From: Didymella arachidicola
Lineage: Eukaryota; Ascomycota; Dothideomycetes; Pleosporales; Didymellaceae
Direction: 5' to 3'
DNA: 64,000 nucleotides
Assembly (NCBI GenBank): GCA_016630955.3
Contig: CM049988.1
Location: forward strand, 2,294,001 to 2,358,000
Made by a program: the position numbers and the translations under genes. How positions within the stretch are numbered: position 1 is the stretch's first letter; every line of letters starts with the position of its first letter. This document shows positions 43,169 through 54,096 of this stretch, one piece after another. The notes beneath the pieces were generated by a model. The model was not told where the DNA came from. It did not search any database and was given only the letters and a program-made list of their open reading frames with translations.

Positions 43169-43605
43169 TCAGTGCTTCTTGTCATCACCCACAGTGACCC
43201 TGAGGACAAAGTTGACAACCACAGCCGCAAACAGCGCAAGCGTAAGGATCGTGGGACCGAGCCTGTCATCGAATCCGCCCTGGCCGCGCATCCTTATGCT
43301 CTTCGCGCGCCAGTGGAATGTGAACAGGGCATACACCATCGCCATCATAGCGACGACGGTGAACAGGCCCGCGCTAATCTTTCCGACCTTGTCGCCGAAG
43401 TTCAGCAGCCCGATGGCAAGGCCGCCCAGGATGACGGTGAAGTTCAGCCATGAGAGGAAGGTGCGCTCGTTGGCGAAGAAGACCTTGGGCTCGACGCGCG
43501 TGGGGAGGGCGATGCGCTTGCCTGGCGACGCTGTTAGCAGGGCACTGGGCAGGGTGAGGCAGTCACGTACCCGGAGCTGTCTGGAGGAGAGGCTGGCTCG
43601 ACATG
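43169..43605 (-). CDS. vtc1: VTC1: vacuolar transporter chaperone subunit (polyphosphate polymerase complex)
   Basis: Two exons, 43605-43572 and 43521-43169; 128 aa, against 129 aa for yeast Vtc1. MSSQPLLQTAPGKRIALPT leads to RVEPKVFFANERTFLSWLNF, the DUF202/VTC signature, then three membrane helices (VILGGLAIGLLNFG, FTVVAMMAMVYALFTFHW, ILTLALFAAVVVNFVLRV). Vtc1 forms the membrane part of the VTC complex, which makes polyphosphate and translocates it into the vacuole; it also affects V-ATPase and vacuole fusion. The 34-nt first exon is easily missed. A Pho4-type CACGTGGG site lies 270 bp upstream, in line with PHO-regulon control known in yeast. Confidence 0.95.
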
Positions 43606-43762
43606 ATGGTGGTGAGGCCCCGCTGCTATATGGGAGTTGCTGTGACGTCGATCGTTGTTGTCGTAGGGGATCAATTGGTCTAGTTGCAGAGTCTCTCGTC
43701 TTGTGCAACGTCAGACGGGCGTGTCTTCTATCAGAGCGGTGCGGGCGTGTCGAGAAAGCAAA

Positions 43763-43794
43763 AGCTTCGCAGGATTCAAGCTTCGCAGGATTCA
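43763..43794 (+). repeat. 16-bp tandem duplication
   Basis: AGCTTCGCAGGATTCA occurs twice in a row (43763-43778, 43779-43794), perfectly. It sits in the shared vtc1/Tctex-1 promoter. Confidence 0.95.
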
Positions 43795-43875
43795 AGCACA
43801 AGGTCCTGCCATGCAGTGGGAACGGCGCTCCACTCGTTGCTGGGAGCTGTGATGTGCCTGCAGCCAATCAGAAAG

Positions 43876-43883
43876 CCCACGTG
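43876..43883 (-). promoter_or_regulatory. Pho4/NUC-1-type site CACGTGGG upstream of vtc1
   Basis: CACGTGGG on the vtc1 coding strand is the high-affinity Pho4 E-box form. VTC1 is a PHO-regulon gene in yeast, and NUC-1 is the Neurospora counterpart. The site is adjacent to a CCAAT box. A single match of this length occurs by chance, so context carries the weight. Confidence 0.5.
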
Positions 43884-44067
43884 ATGCATTCTGCGCGCGG
43901 CCAAAACGGGCCTGGCCATTGCCTGACGACGGCGCTAGTGAGCCAAACATTGACATCGGCTGCACGACAACAGACCGTATCGTTGTCAGCCACACCACGT
44001 CGTAAACGATATTCCTATACACAACCCGCATCTAGATACCCGAGCATTTACTCACACATACATCACA

Positions 44068-44752
44068 ATGGCTGTCAGTACACCGTCTGAAGGACTCCAG
44101 GACAAATACTGACTCCAGCAGGCCGCTTCACCGCTCCCCACCGAGCAGCTGCAGAAGATTGCCAGCAGCGTAAGGCTTCAGTACATCAACACCAAGGCAC
44201 AGTGACTAACAGTATGGCAGGCCTGTGAGCAAGCAATCGGCGAAGCCACCCTCTACGACCACTCCAAGGTCGCCGACTGGAACACCGCCATCATCGTAAG
44301 CCACCCGCGCACGCGAGCCCTCCCCATCCCACATGACGAGAACAATTGGTCCGTGTTAATGAAGCGGCTTAAGACCCCGCCATCTGAATACAAAACCACA
44401 GCTTCGGCACTACTGATCTCTTGAATCCCAACAACCTCAACACACCGCCACGTGTTAGCCTCTGCTAACACTTTCCCAGCAAACCATCCTCAAGTCCCTC
44501 ATCGACGCTACAACAGTCAAGACCGAGGGTGCCGAGCCCGCACAGCCCAGCTACAAGTACATCGCCAACAGCACAGTCATCCAGCACATTGGGTCGCCGA
44601 GCGAGCCGGAGAAGCATGGGCGCCGCGGCATGCACAGCGCTGTGGGCGCGTACTGGAACAACGAGAAGGATGGAACATATAGCTACAAGTGGGAGGCGGC
44701 GGAGAAGAAGGGAATGGACATTGTGATTACCATCACTTGGATCGCTATCTAG
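44068..44752 (+). CDS. Tctex-1 family dynein light chain
   Basis: Four exons: 44068-44073 (only ATGGCT), 44122-44169, 44221-44295, 44480-44752; 133 aa. LQKIASSACEQAIGEATLYD and VADWNTAIIQTILKSLI are the two Tctex-1 helices. YKYIANSTVIQHIGSPSEPE, SAVGAYWNNEKDGTYSYKWE and IVITITWIAI form the dimerisation beta-sheet. It binds the dynein intermediate chain and links cargo to cytoplasmic dynein. The 6-nt first exon and the 184-nt third intron, which is long for this window, make it a hard model. Sum 134 codons, all GT..AG. Confidence 0.9.
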
Positions 44753-47115
44753 AGGCTTTCTATAGGGGGCGTAACGAGAGGAGGGGCAGCGGCTATCCCT
44801 CTTTTAGAGCGAGAGAAGGCTTGATCTGGCGCAACCTAAGCATTTGAGGGGTGTCCTGGATCGGTGGGTGGGTACGAAGATGGTTCAGCGATTTTGGGCA
44901 AGCCGGCGACTCGCACAGCGTCTCTGAGAGCACGTGTGCAGGAAGCCAGATCGGCACCGTTGTGAGGGTATGGGTACATTCCAATGTAGACATGGGCTCA
45001 CTCATTTGTAAAAAGGCGTTTGGTAGCATGTTCATAAGCCAGCGAATGCATTCGTCCGTTTCAAGCGTGCGTCGACACTGTCTGACTCCCGCACATACAA
45101 AAGATGTGTAGCTTCTATAATCTCCCTTCACAGCCTGTATTGAGTGCATCCTAGGACGTACGAGACGAAACGGCAACTGAACGCAGATCCAGACATGTGG
45201 TTGTCCAGCACCTTCCGTCTTTGTTGCGAGGCTGATGCAACTGTCAACGCCGTTGATTCGCAGCCATTCCACACCACCGCTCTTCACATCCATCACAAAT
45301 GCTAGTAAGGTCTTCTCGCAACTTGAGCGCTTCTCGACGCTCGAAGCACTGTCACGACGAGTCCAGCGTTGATGTCAGCTACAGCCTCAATCCTGCTGAG
45401 CGTGCGGTCGACATCCTGATGACACGCAAGGACTGCTTTTGCCGAAAATTCGTGCACATGTACGACTGACAAGTCATACATGTCCGTCAAAGTATCAACG
45501 TCGGATGCCAGTATCAGTCGTTACGATACTGACTGTCAGCCGACCTGATCTGCCTGCGAATCGTCTAGAGCGGATGATCCGGAGAGAGCACCATACTATC
45601 ATACTATCTCATGATTCTCATCGACACATCGACGTTCTACGTTTTACCGCTCATCAAGCCGGACACGACAATGTCGTCATCGTAGCCAACAGGGGACTTT
45701 CATGTGCTCGGTCGATGCGTAGGAAACTATCGACTACCTACTGCTCTTGCCATCTAAGCTTGTTGCCGAATCTGACGGAGGCAGAAGAAATGCCAGCGAG
45801 AATCCGCCTGTCAGCTCTAGGAGTCAGCGAATATAGTAGAGTATCGGCTACAAGGCTGCCATGTGCAGGCCAACGGCACCGGCGTTCTAAATCCCAATTT
45901 GAAAGCAGGACCTAGAACGCTCATTGTGCTCGCGTAAATAGTACCGGTTCCGGCGCCTGGAGTCGCGGTATGAGCGTGTGGGACACCAGCGAGAACACAG
46001 TCGCAAATCTCGAGCAAGATTTGCGTGTTGCTGGCTGATGATCTGGCTAAGATCTAATCCTCGTCCAACAGTGTTGTACTGTACTTTTCTACGAAGGAAT
46101 AGTCGAACGCAGCGAAGCCGACGACTTCCTCCCTGCTCGTTCTTCCCCGGCAATATGGCAGACTGTCGATCCTGGCATGGTGCTTCGAAGCGCGTGGAAG
46201 AAGGGGAGAATATCGAGCTCTTCAGTGCTGGGACGCGAGGAAGAGCGACGACGAGCAGATGTTGAACAAACACTACTTGATTGTATTCCCACGAGAGTCT
46301 ATGTGAGCAATGAAACCGAATCGCTGCCGCGCCGCCTGCGCTGCTTCGCTCGCCAGAACCATGTGACAAACGGAAGGACAGAGTCCGAAACATACACCAT
46401 ATCGAAATCAAGCCGGCAACATCTGCACCCATCACCCTGCAATGCAGATTCGAATGCGTAACGCGCCAAACACATCAGCATCTCCCCCTCGCTCATCCAG
46501 TAGCACTGCCCCAGATACAGCACATATCAGCGCCGATCCCGGACTTCACAGCCGCTGCAGGGTCCTTACAAGCGGGCTAGCTTCCGAGGCTCCCAGCGTG
46601 GGATGAAAGTCCTGCATCTCATTATTGTCTGCAGGGCGTGGGCCGGGCGCCTGCATCGCGCGGCAGAATGCTCGGGCGCACGACGGTCTTCCCGGCGCGG
46701 AATACCAGACTGGGCAGAAGGGGCGTGGGTTTCAGGGTATGGGTGCCGGGCGGGGAGTGGTCGGGGTCGGTGGTCCTGGTGGTTGGTGTGATAGCGTCAT
46801 TTTCTTGCAAACTGACGAAGTCGGGATGGGGCCCGATGGTATCCGGACTGTGAGGTGAGAGTGTCTGGAGGGGAAACGAGGGCGCGGAATAATGTGTGGG
46901 GATGGCGAAGAAAGGATATGTGGATAGGTGGTGGTGGGAGAAGGAGAGAAGTGGGTAGTCTTTGAATTATGTTATGAACAAATCAAAAAGGTATCGCGTC
47001 AGTAACTCATATCTCATATACCATCCCCTCGATGAACATCGTCACCCTCAGCTGTCGAAACCAGGGTATAAACTCGAAGAAAATCCAACACTTTTGGCAG
47101 CAGCCTTTGTCCTTC
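44753..47115. other. 2.4-kb gap without recognisable gene
   Basis: Open frames up to 182 codons occur on both strands (for example 44793-45296, 45302-45490 and 45887-46435 on minus, 45439-45915 on plus) but none has a domain, intron pattern or codon texture I can defend. The neighbouring frames 44793-45296 and 45302-45490 read protein-like in patches and may be an eroded gene. No transposon end found. Confidence 0.45.
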
Positions 47116-48328
47116 TTAGGCCTTTGTGCCCACACCCTCAGTATGCGCAGGGCTACTCCGTCCAGCCTTCTGCTTCTCGTGCTCGCTCAACATGGCCTTG
47201 AGCTCGGATGTCGAGCTCTTGTCTACGTTCTTCTCCGTGATCAGACTCTTGAGCCATGTGTTCTCGGTCTCGAGCTGCCCAATGCGGGCTTCGAGCTGCT
47301 GCACGCGGTCGCTCATGTCCCTGGCGGTCTTCTCCAGGGCCTGTTCCCGCTGCTTCTTCTTGACGCGGAAGCGCGCGGAAGCGGCTGTGTTGCGGCGGCG
47401 CTTGTCCTCCTCGGCGGCGACACGGGCGTGCTCATCGAGGTGCTGGATGGGCGTGCCTACAGACATGTCGTCTGCCTTGCGCTTCTTGGACGAGTCATCG
47501 TAACTGATAGGAGAGATGGCGTTCGACTGTGGTGCATACGTGGTCGGGAGAGGGTAGTGGGGTCCCTGCGGCTGCGACAGACTGGGCATGGATGTGTCGA
47601 GGATGGGTGCTGCGTTGAAGTTGGAGAAGTCTGTGAACTGGAAGTCGCCTGCGAAGAGATCAAAGTCAGCCATGGCCGCGTTGTGAGACGAGAGTGTCGC
47701 AGTTGTGATGTAACAGAGAATGCGGAGAAAGCAACGTCTAAAACACGATTCATGAGGCTGACCTGCTTGTGCCGGGCAATTGCGTGCTTGAAGGGAAGGT
47801 TAAGCTCAGCGGCAGGGCTGCAGCGAAGGTCGGCCGGTGAGTGGCTGGAGGGCAGAAATGTGGGGGTAGTGATGCACATGGTGGTGGGGTGTGTGCTTAG
47901 GCTGCAGCCCTGATTGGCTGCACAGCGTGCAGAATTGCTAGCCATTGTGATGGACGACCACAGTGGTAGTGGGATGATAGAAACGAATGAAAGAGCGACA
48001 AGCGCGTCTAGCGGACTGTAGACTTACCGTTCAAGTTGAAATCCATGTTGGGCTTTGCGCTGGCAGCGCTGACGCTGTTCCTCGGCGTACTCTCGGCGGT
48101 GGGTTGAGGCGACGGCTTGATGTCGAAGTCAACACCAAAGTCAATGGGCGAGGTAAGATCGACGTTGTTGCCGCCGTTGATATCGAAGAAGTCGGTGTTG
48201 AGGAATGCAGAGAAGTCGTCGTTGACGGGCACCGGGTCCGTAAGGGTGTCTGTGGGCGGCGACAGTTGGTTCAGATTGGCAATGTACTGGGACACATTGG
48301 GTCCGCGCGGTCCCTTGTATCCTGACAT
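47116..48328 (-). CDS. metR: bZIP transcription factor, CYS-3/MetR type (sulfur regulation)
   Basis: Two exons, 48328-48028 and 47648-47116, separated by a 379-nt intron, far longer than others here; 277 aa. The basic region and zipper lie near residues 190-250: EEDKRRRNTAASARFRVKKK, then QREQALEKTARDMSDRVQQL and ETENTWLKSLITEKN. The NTAASARFR(I/V)KKKQREQALE block is the hallmark of Neurospora CYS-3 and Aspergillus MetR, activators of sulfur uptake and sulfate assimilation, and differs from GCN4/CPC1. The N-terminal half has acidic-aromatic patches (DDFSAFLNTDFFDI, MDFNLNGDFQFTDFSNF). An in-frame ATG inside the intron (47673) runs through the acceptor and could start a short isoform. Confidence 0.9.
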
Positions 48329-49380
48329 GAGCGGTCGGCGAGATGGGGGAGGTAGGCGATGGTCGTGAACAGATGTTGTTGGAGAGATGGAGTCCAGTAT
48401 CGAGGGGAATTTGGTGGAGTCGGCTGGACCCGTTGAGAGGCTGTGGATCTATGGGTCCGATTCGGCGCGTGTGCGTCAAATGTGTTTGGCGTCGCTATCT
48501 CCGAGAATTCTGGTCGAAGATGCAGAGTTCGCACGATGCTATGTCGTGCTACAGCGATCGTGAGACGTGGGCGGTGGTGGTCAAAGAGTGACAGCTGCAA
48601 GTGGTGACGTTGAATCGATTTCACCACATGGGAGGATTTGTGAGCCAGTCGGCCCCGCGCTATCGGACGTGCGCAGGCGTTTTGCCCTGACTGTACTGCC
48701 GGTGTAATTGCAGCCTTTGCCGAGAACGTGCGCCGCATCAGTCCGTTTCACCCCACGCTTGCTCTTTCGCTCTCGGGCTGCCTTCCGACGACCGCAATCC
48801 TTCTCCCATCCAGGGCATGCAGTTCACGATGGCGCAACTGAAGTCGCGAGCGCACTGCGCTTCTGGCGGTACTGCTCACTGCCACACATGCACCGTGGCC
48901 TCGGTTGCAACTGCTCGATTCTGTTCCGCTCACTAATTGTCGGGTTTGTCATCGACGAAATCATCGGGAAGATGCAACCAATCATGTCGCACCAGCTCGC
49001 TCCGTAATTGACCCGGCGATGGAGGGCGGTCATCACGGCGGACGCCGGGCTGGGGCGTTTGCAGCGTGAGGCCGTGGCATGTACGGTAGCAGCGTTGGAT
49101 CGCTGTGAAGGGTCGCGCACGTGAGAGCCGCAAACGGATGAATCGGGGCTCTGGAGTCGATCAAGGCTCGTGACGTTGGAAGACCAGACCCTGCAAAGAC
49201 GCTTCGTTGTGTTTGCTGGTACGGTAGATGTCAGATCTGTAGGACAATATGGCAATCTTGGAAGGCAGCGTTGGAAATGCACTCTAGTCACGTGCAGCTC
49301 GTCGCGTCGCGCTTCCCCAATCGATAAGGGACGATAAACAACACCCAGCTCCCATGTAGAGCATCAATGCGCCGCACGTC
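48329..49380. promoter_or_regulatory. divergent promoter region, bZIP / CHL4-like gene
   Basis: About 1.05 kb between start codons, the longest shared promoter in the window, as expected for a regulated transcription-factor gene. No gene seen inside. I did not find a convincing CYS-3 palindrome by eye. Confidence 0.45.
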
Positions 49381-50907
49381 ATGGCTACCGCTCCGGACTA
49401 CAAGAACATCCCGCACTCGCACCGCCTGCCTGTCAGCCACCGCGATGTCCAGCGCACCTTCACGAAGCTGTCGCGCCAATCGCTGGTCTCCCTCGCGCAG
49501 CAATGGCTGAGCAAGAAGAACCGCGACTTCTGCAGGCCGTTTCTGCTCGGCGACCGCAACGAGGCGGCCGAAGACGACGAGGACGATCTGAACGAGGAGC
49601 TGTACGAGCCGGCGCAGAGCTGTGAGCAGCTGCTGGAGACGTACAAGGAGTTGGCCGCACGCAAGGGTGGGCGGAGAGAGGTGCTCGACCGCATACTGGA
49701 AGGCGACTGGAGGAGCGGCGTGTCCATGTACATGCTGGCGACCGCCGAAATTCAGTACCTGCTCGACCATCCCAACTCGCTGCGCTGGACCGCCAGACGG
49801 CTGACACGGATTCCCAATGTGCGCTCCGCTGTCACCGACATGGAAGTCACGAACGACTCAGACCATCTCCCACGCTTCCAGACACAGACGTTCATGTCGA
49901 ATCTCGCCCGCGAGCTGACCCCGCTGATGAAAGCGCACTATCTCATCACGAGAATCAAGACATCGCCCATGACCATCCTGCGCGTCTACATCCACGCCTC
50001 GCCCTACAGCAACGAGAATTCACTGGCACTGGACTCGAGCAGCACCGACAGTGCCAAAGCAGTCTTTTTCGTCTGGCCTAATGGCTCGCCGTTTGTGTAC
50101 TCGTCCCTGGCTACGCATACCGGACAGGTGGTGGGCGACGATGGACGGCACCTGAGAGACATCGTTCAGCAGGCGATACCGAAGGCCTTCTCAAGACCTT
50201 CGGCAAGATACCAATTGGCAAGCACAAACTTCACGACCAAGTCTCTGGACGCTCTCCTCACATACCGCGGGCCGGGAAAGAGCAATTGCGCCACAGGAGG
50301 GTGGAGCATCTTCCAAGACCACAGCTTCAGCCAGAATGCGCTAGACTTCATCACAACCCTAAAAAGCGACGATCAGCACAAAGATGGCAAGGGGAAGCAT
50401 GTTGCCAACACATCAGCCAAGGTCGGTCCTGGGCGGCCGAAGAGGGCACTGGACAGTACTGAGACACCAGAGTCGAAGAGGAGGAGAGAAGTTGCTCAGG
50501 GGCGATTTGGTACATCTGCTCAGCCAGACGATGGTCACGGTCTCGAGCGATTCGAGGTTCGAATTGACGACCCCTTTCCCGCCTCGCAGGGCAACGCTGC
50601 TGACGTAGACGGCGATACCTCAAGAATCAGCGCCCAGCCCTCAAATCGTGGTCGTAGAGGCCGTCCTTCGATACTCGACCGCACAGCACAAGAGACAGAG
50701 CAACTCCAGAACGAAGACGGCTGGGTCCCAAACGTTCGTATTGCATTCATGGGCACGCACGTCTTCGCAGGTATCAGGCAACTGGTCGAAGAGGGCATCG
50801 TGGACGGCGAGAAGATGCCCGGCTGGATGACAGGTGAGGCAGCCGTTACAATTGGCGCGGTGAGGGAGGGGAGGATACGAGCAAAAGACGGCGTTCCTGG
50901 TACTTGA
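49381..50907 (+). CDS. chl4: Chl4/Mis15 (CENP-N-like) inner kinetochore protein
   Basis: Intronless, 508 aa. The N-terminus RLPVSHRDVQRTFTKLSRQS and SLVSLAQQWLSKKN, then an acidic stretch and DRILEGDWRSGVSMYMLATA, QYLLDHPNSLRWTARRL, match the CHL4 family (Chl4 in S. cerevisiae, Mis15 in S. pombe, CENP-N in animals). The central part has the conserved-looking LKAHYLITRIK...ILRVYIH type strands, and the C-terminus ends VRIAFMGTHVFAGIRQLVEE, a typical family end. A GRP-type basic segment (GPGRPKRALD, GRRGRPSILD) may be a DNA-contact or nuclear signal. Family role: CCAN kinetochore assembly with Iml3/CENP-L at the centromere. Confidence 0.85.
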   Translation: MATAPDYKNIPHSHRLPVSHRDVQRTFTKLSRQSLVSLAQQWLSKKNRDFCRPFLLGDRNEAAEDDEDDLNEELYEPAQSCEQLLETYKELAARKGGRREVLDRILEGDWRSGVSMYMLATAEIQYLLDHPNSLRWTARRLTRIPNVRSAVTDMEVTNDSDHLPRFQTQTFMSNLARELTPLMKAHYLITRIKTSPMTILRVYIHASPYSNENSLALDSSSTDSAKAVFFVWPNGSPFVYSSLATHTGQVVGDDGRHLRDIVQQAIPKAFSRPSARYQLASTNFTTKSLDALLTYRGPGKSNCATGGWSIFQDHSFSQNALDFITTLKSDDQHKDGKGKHVANTSAKVGPGRPKRALDSTETPESKRRREVAQGRFGTSAQPDDGHGLERFEVRIDDPFPASQGNAADVDGDTSRISAQPSNRGRRGRPSILDRTAQETEQLQNEDGWVPNVRIAFMGTHVFAGIRQLVEEGIVDGEKMPGWMTGEAAVTIGAVREGRIRAKDGVPGT

Positions 50908-51673
50908 TCGACTCATGCGGGCTTAGCGGGCGTCATGATTTTGGTATACCCATGGTAATGCGGCGTAAGGCGTTCTTCATATCGATGCTACTAACAGCGC
51001 AAGGCCCTGTCAACAAGGCGTCTCATGTCCAACCAATACGAATGAATCGAATCTACACTATTCTTTGCAAGACTTTCTCACCTGCACTCATCTCACTGCT
51101 TTCGCGGCCACTGCGCGCTCCAACGCTCTCTCTAGAGAAAACCCACCCAACTAGGCAACTGCGAGAAAAGCAAGGAACGTCCTTGCCACACCGCTTCCAA
51201 GTTTCACCGTCGTCTCGACAAGACTCGTAGCCACACCTCCCTGGTAGATACCTCGAAACGTCCATCACAACTGTCAACCAGTGAACATGGCTTACTCCCG
51301 TGTCCAGGCCAGCCATGCAGAAAAGTGTCCATATCCATGCCGGCGGCGAGGTCGTCATCATGCATGAGTAGCATCCTGATGACGTGGAGGATCCGGGCAT
51401 ATGTGCATAATGCCTTAGCAGTTTGCCTAGGCGACCGCAGTAGACGCAACCAACGAGAGACAAGTGCTCTTCTGGGCTTCGCCATCACCAATACACACGG
51501 TCCCGACCGCGATCCCGTAAACCACGTGTCATTAAGTATAACATTACTGTCAAAATCCTTCCTGTGACCGACAAAGCGAGCGTAACGACAGACCAACGCT
51601 GCCATTGTTATGGGTATCATAGCATACATCATCCCGTACTCCAAATTTCAAGCCTTGACTCCACATCGCAAGC
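50908..51673. other. convergent intergenic region
   Basis: About 770 bp; nothing recognised beyond expected 3' UTRs. Confidence 0.45.
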
Positions 51674-53140
51674 TCATAGATTCAACAAACCAAAATCTTC
51701 AGACTGCTCGTCGACATAACTCTCATCCCGCTGACCCAAAAACCTCATAAATGGATACCTCGACACTTGCCTGGGCCACTCAACATGATGCCTCAGGTGA
51801 AGCGGCACATTCCTGTATATCCCCTCGATCCAGCTCATAACCGCCGTCGGCGCGTTGACACCCTCGAAGCCCACGCGCTCCAGATACAGTATGGGCGTGA
51901 GAATGGCTTGCACCGCGATAAAATGCGCCTGCAGTATCTGCGCAACGCTGTTGTTTGGGTCGACGAATGCTTGGAACTCGTCGTGCGTCCAGCGCGATGG
52001 TATGTTGTACAGTGTGACGAAGGAGGTGTATGCTTCGATTGGGCGGTCGTACGCTTGCTGCACCGTGATTTTGAGCGCGGTCCAGTACGTCTGCTCGAAC
52101 GAGGACATGCTTATGTACTCGATTGATTGGAGTGAGAGGGCTGCGAGATCGAGGTCTTCGTGGTTCACGCAGCTGTACTGCATGCCACCTCCGATACGGT
52201 TCTTCATTTGTTGGAGATGGCCTTGCTCGCCAAACGCCTGCAGGGTTAGTGCATTGGCCGTTATGTTGGTTAGGGGGTGGAAGCGTGACTTACATTGAAT
52301 GCGGACTCGGAACCAAATGCCGTGTCATTGCTCGCGATCAGATTGCAGCCACGCACCATGGTCAGGAACTCAGCGAGGCCGTCTTGAAGGTGGCTTGATT
52401 GGAAAGCAAGGGCCAGTGCCGCAGCCATTCGAGCATCCTGCTCGCTCCTAGACTTTGGCGGTACTGACAGCGCTTCGTTGAGTGATTTGACCGCTAGAAT
52501 GCGATGCCGTATGGCTTGCTCGGCAGCGTTAGTATTCGACACAGCATCAAGATGTGAGGCAGACAAGGCCAGAATTGAATGTATGAGATATTCGTACTGC
52601 TAAAATCAGCTTCACGTAATGTCAAGGAGGACTTCGACGTACGTTGTGTGCGAAACTGGGTATGACGGTAGTCCAGATCTTATCGGCGCCGACAGGCAAG
52701 TGCGGATATGCAGTGATGAGGAAGTGGTGAAACAAGCGCATATCTGCCATGGTCTGACTTGATTAGCTGTTGTTGTAGCTGATGCGTGCCTGAAGATCAC
52801 TCACGAAGGTACCGGGCGTCGAATGCAAGTTTACCGCCTCTTGTGGATGTGAGGGGCTTACCGATCTCTGTGTAAGCTGTATGATGTTTGCGGGATAGTC
52901 ACACTGTAGACCAGCCTTGATGCAGTGGTTGCATTCTGGATGTTTCTCATTGCACTTGATTCTGCGTCTCTTGCAGTTGAAGCATCCACGGCGGGACTTG
53001 GTGTGCCCTTTCCGCGGAATTGGCTTACGAGGTTGTGAAGGTTTACTGTCTGGTCTATAGTCCGACGCCGTGGGTGAGTCGCTCGACGAGCTTGAGGAAT
53101 CCTGAAGGCTGTTATTCCGAGAGGGCAACATGATGCTCAC
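51674..53140 (-). CDS. Zn2Cys6 transcription factor, Upc2-like (sterol-uptake type) architecture
   Basis: Four exons on minus: 53140-52805, 52753-52643, 52596-52294, 52237-51674; 437 aa. After a Ser-rich start, the binuclear zinc cluster is GCFNCKRRRIKCNEKHPECN and HCIKAGLQCDYP, six Cys in correct spacing, preceded by a basic segment (RKGHTKSRR). The rest has the fungal Upc2/Ecm22-type C-terminal layout: MRLFHHFLITAYPHLP, YEYLIHSILALSASHLDAV, then helical repeats ending RFLGQRDESYVDE. In this class the C-terminal part is a ligand/regulatory domain, not the usual middle homology region. The target pathway cannot be stated. An alternative Met is three codons on (MLPSRN). Confidence 0.85.
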
Positions 53141-54096
53141 ATGGAATGGAGTGAACGCGCGAGACGCGAGCGACCTTCTCTCAGGGCGATATATACAGCT
53201 CCGAGGAGTAGCATGCAGCGACCTGTGTCAAGTGGACCAATCTAATTTGGGGGCTTAGACCGAGGGCGTGGAACGAGACCTCGCGGGTCAGGGGACGCCA
53301 GGTGCGGGAGCTGGATCCGCCTGACTCACAGCCCTACGCGGTAAGACTTAAACCTTTCAGCGAATGATTGCACGGTGCGGAAACACTTATAAGAAAGTGG
53401 ATTCTTGGATTGGAATTGACGTTGGTCAAGCTTCGGTTAGTACCCGACCGGGACAGCTCACCGGTGAGCTCCCAACGGTCAGTGGCTTTCAGGCTGTGTA
53501 GCCTAGGACATCGATCTACATGTATAGGAGTGCCTTGCAATCGATTCAGGCTGCCTTTGCGAGCAAGTGGTCAGCATCTTGGCTAATCGAGTGTAAGGTT
53601 CGTCGAGAACGAACAGCGGTGCGATTAAGGTCGCACAGTGAAGCAAACTCGAAGGTACCCTGCCCTTGCTTGCATTTGTTTGGCGCATTATTTTCGTAAG
53701 ACTGCATGGTGTCAAGCATCGCCAAGGAGTGTGATTTGCGCCAAGGAGTGTGATTTGCGCCAACTTGGTAAACGGTAGCGATCGATTGTCTCGTGAAGGC
53801 GCAGTGGTATGCATCTGTAGTCTTAGATGGGAGGTTCAGTAGGCAGCAGTCCTTTGTTGTGATAACAGAAGCTGATGTGAGTCCGCAATTCCTTTAATCC
53901 TGATGATTTTGTAATGCAATGTCGTCGAGGAAGGATCGACAGGCGACACAAAGCGCAGTTGCCAAGTCGCCAGCCCCTGTCGGCGTGAAAGAAGACCCCG
54001 CGTTTCCAGTTGTTGGCTGCAAAACCAACCTGTTCATAGCACGTGTAATGCAACACCGATACTACATCGGCCCCATAACGACACACATAGTCGTGT
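53141..54096. other. intergenic, no supported gene
   Basis: About 950 bp. Holds a 19-bp tandem duplication and presumably the promoters of two divergent genes; nothing else recognised. Confidence 0.45.
53721..53758 (+). repeat. 19-bp tandem duplication
   Basis: GCCAAGGAGTGTGATTTGC occurs twice in perfect tandem (53721-53739, 53740-53758), followed by GCCAA. Confidence 0.95.

Larger units (their letters stand above)
43606..44067. promoter_or_regulatory. divergent promoter region, vtc1 / Tctex-1 gene
   Basis: 462 bp between the start codons. Contains a CCAAT box (GCCAATCAG at 43863-43871), a CACGTGGG on the minus strand (43876-43883), and a 16-bp tandem duplication (43763-43794). Confidence 0.6.

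Noticed and set aside
43005..44090. 361-codon plus-strand frame over VTC1
   Set aside because: Antisense to VTC1 and its promoter; the sense gene has a clear signature and intron.
44793..45490. two neighbouring minus-strand frames that could be exons of one gene
   Set aside because: No GT..AG pair joins them convincingly and neither shows a domain; listed within the gap note only.
47032..47913. 293-codon plus-strand frame over the bZIP gene
   Set aside because: Antisense to the zipper exon and intron; the bZIP motif fixes the coding strand.
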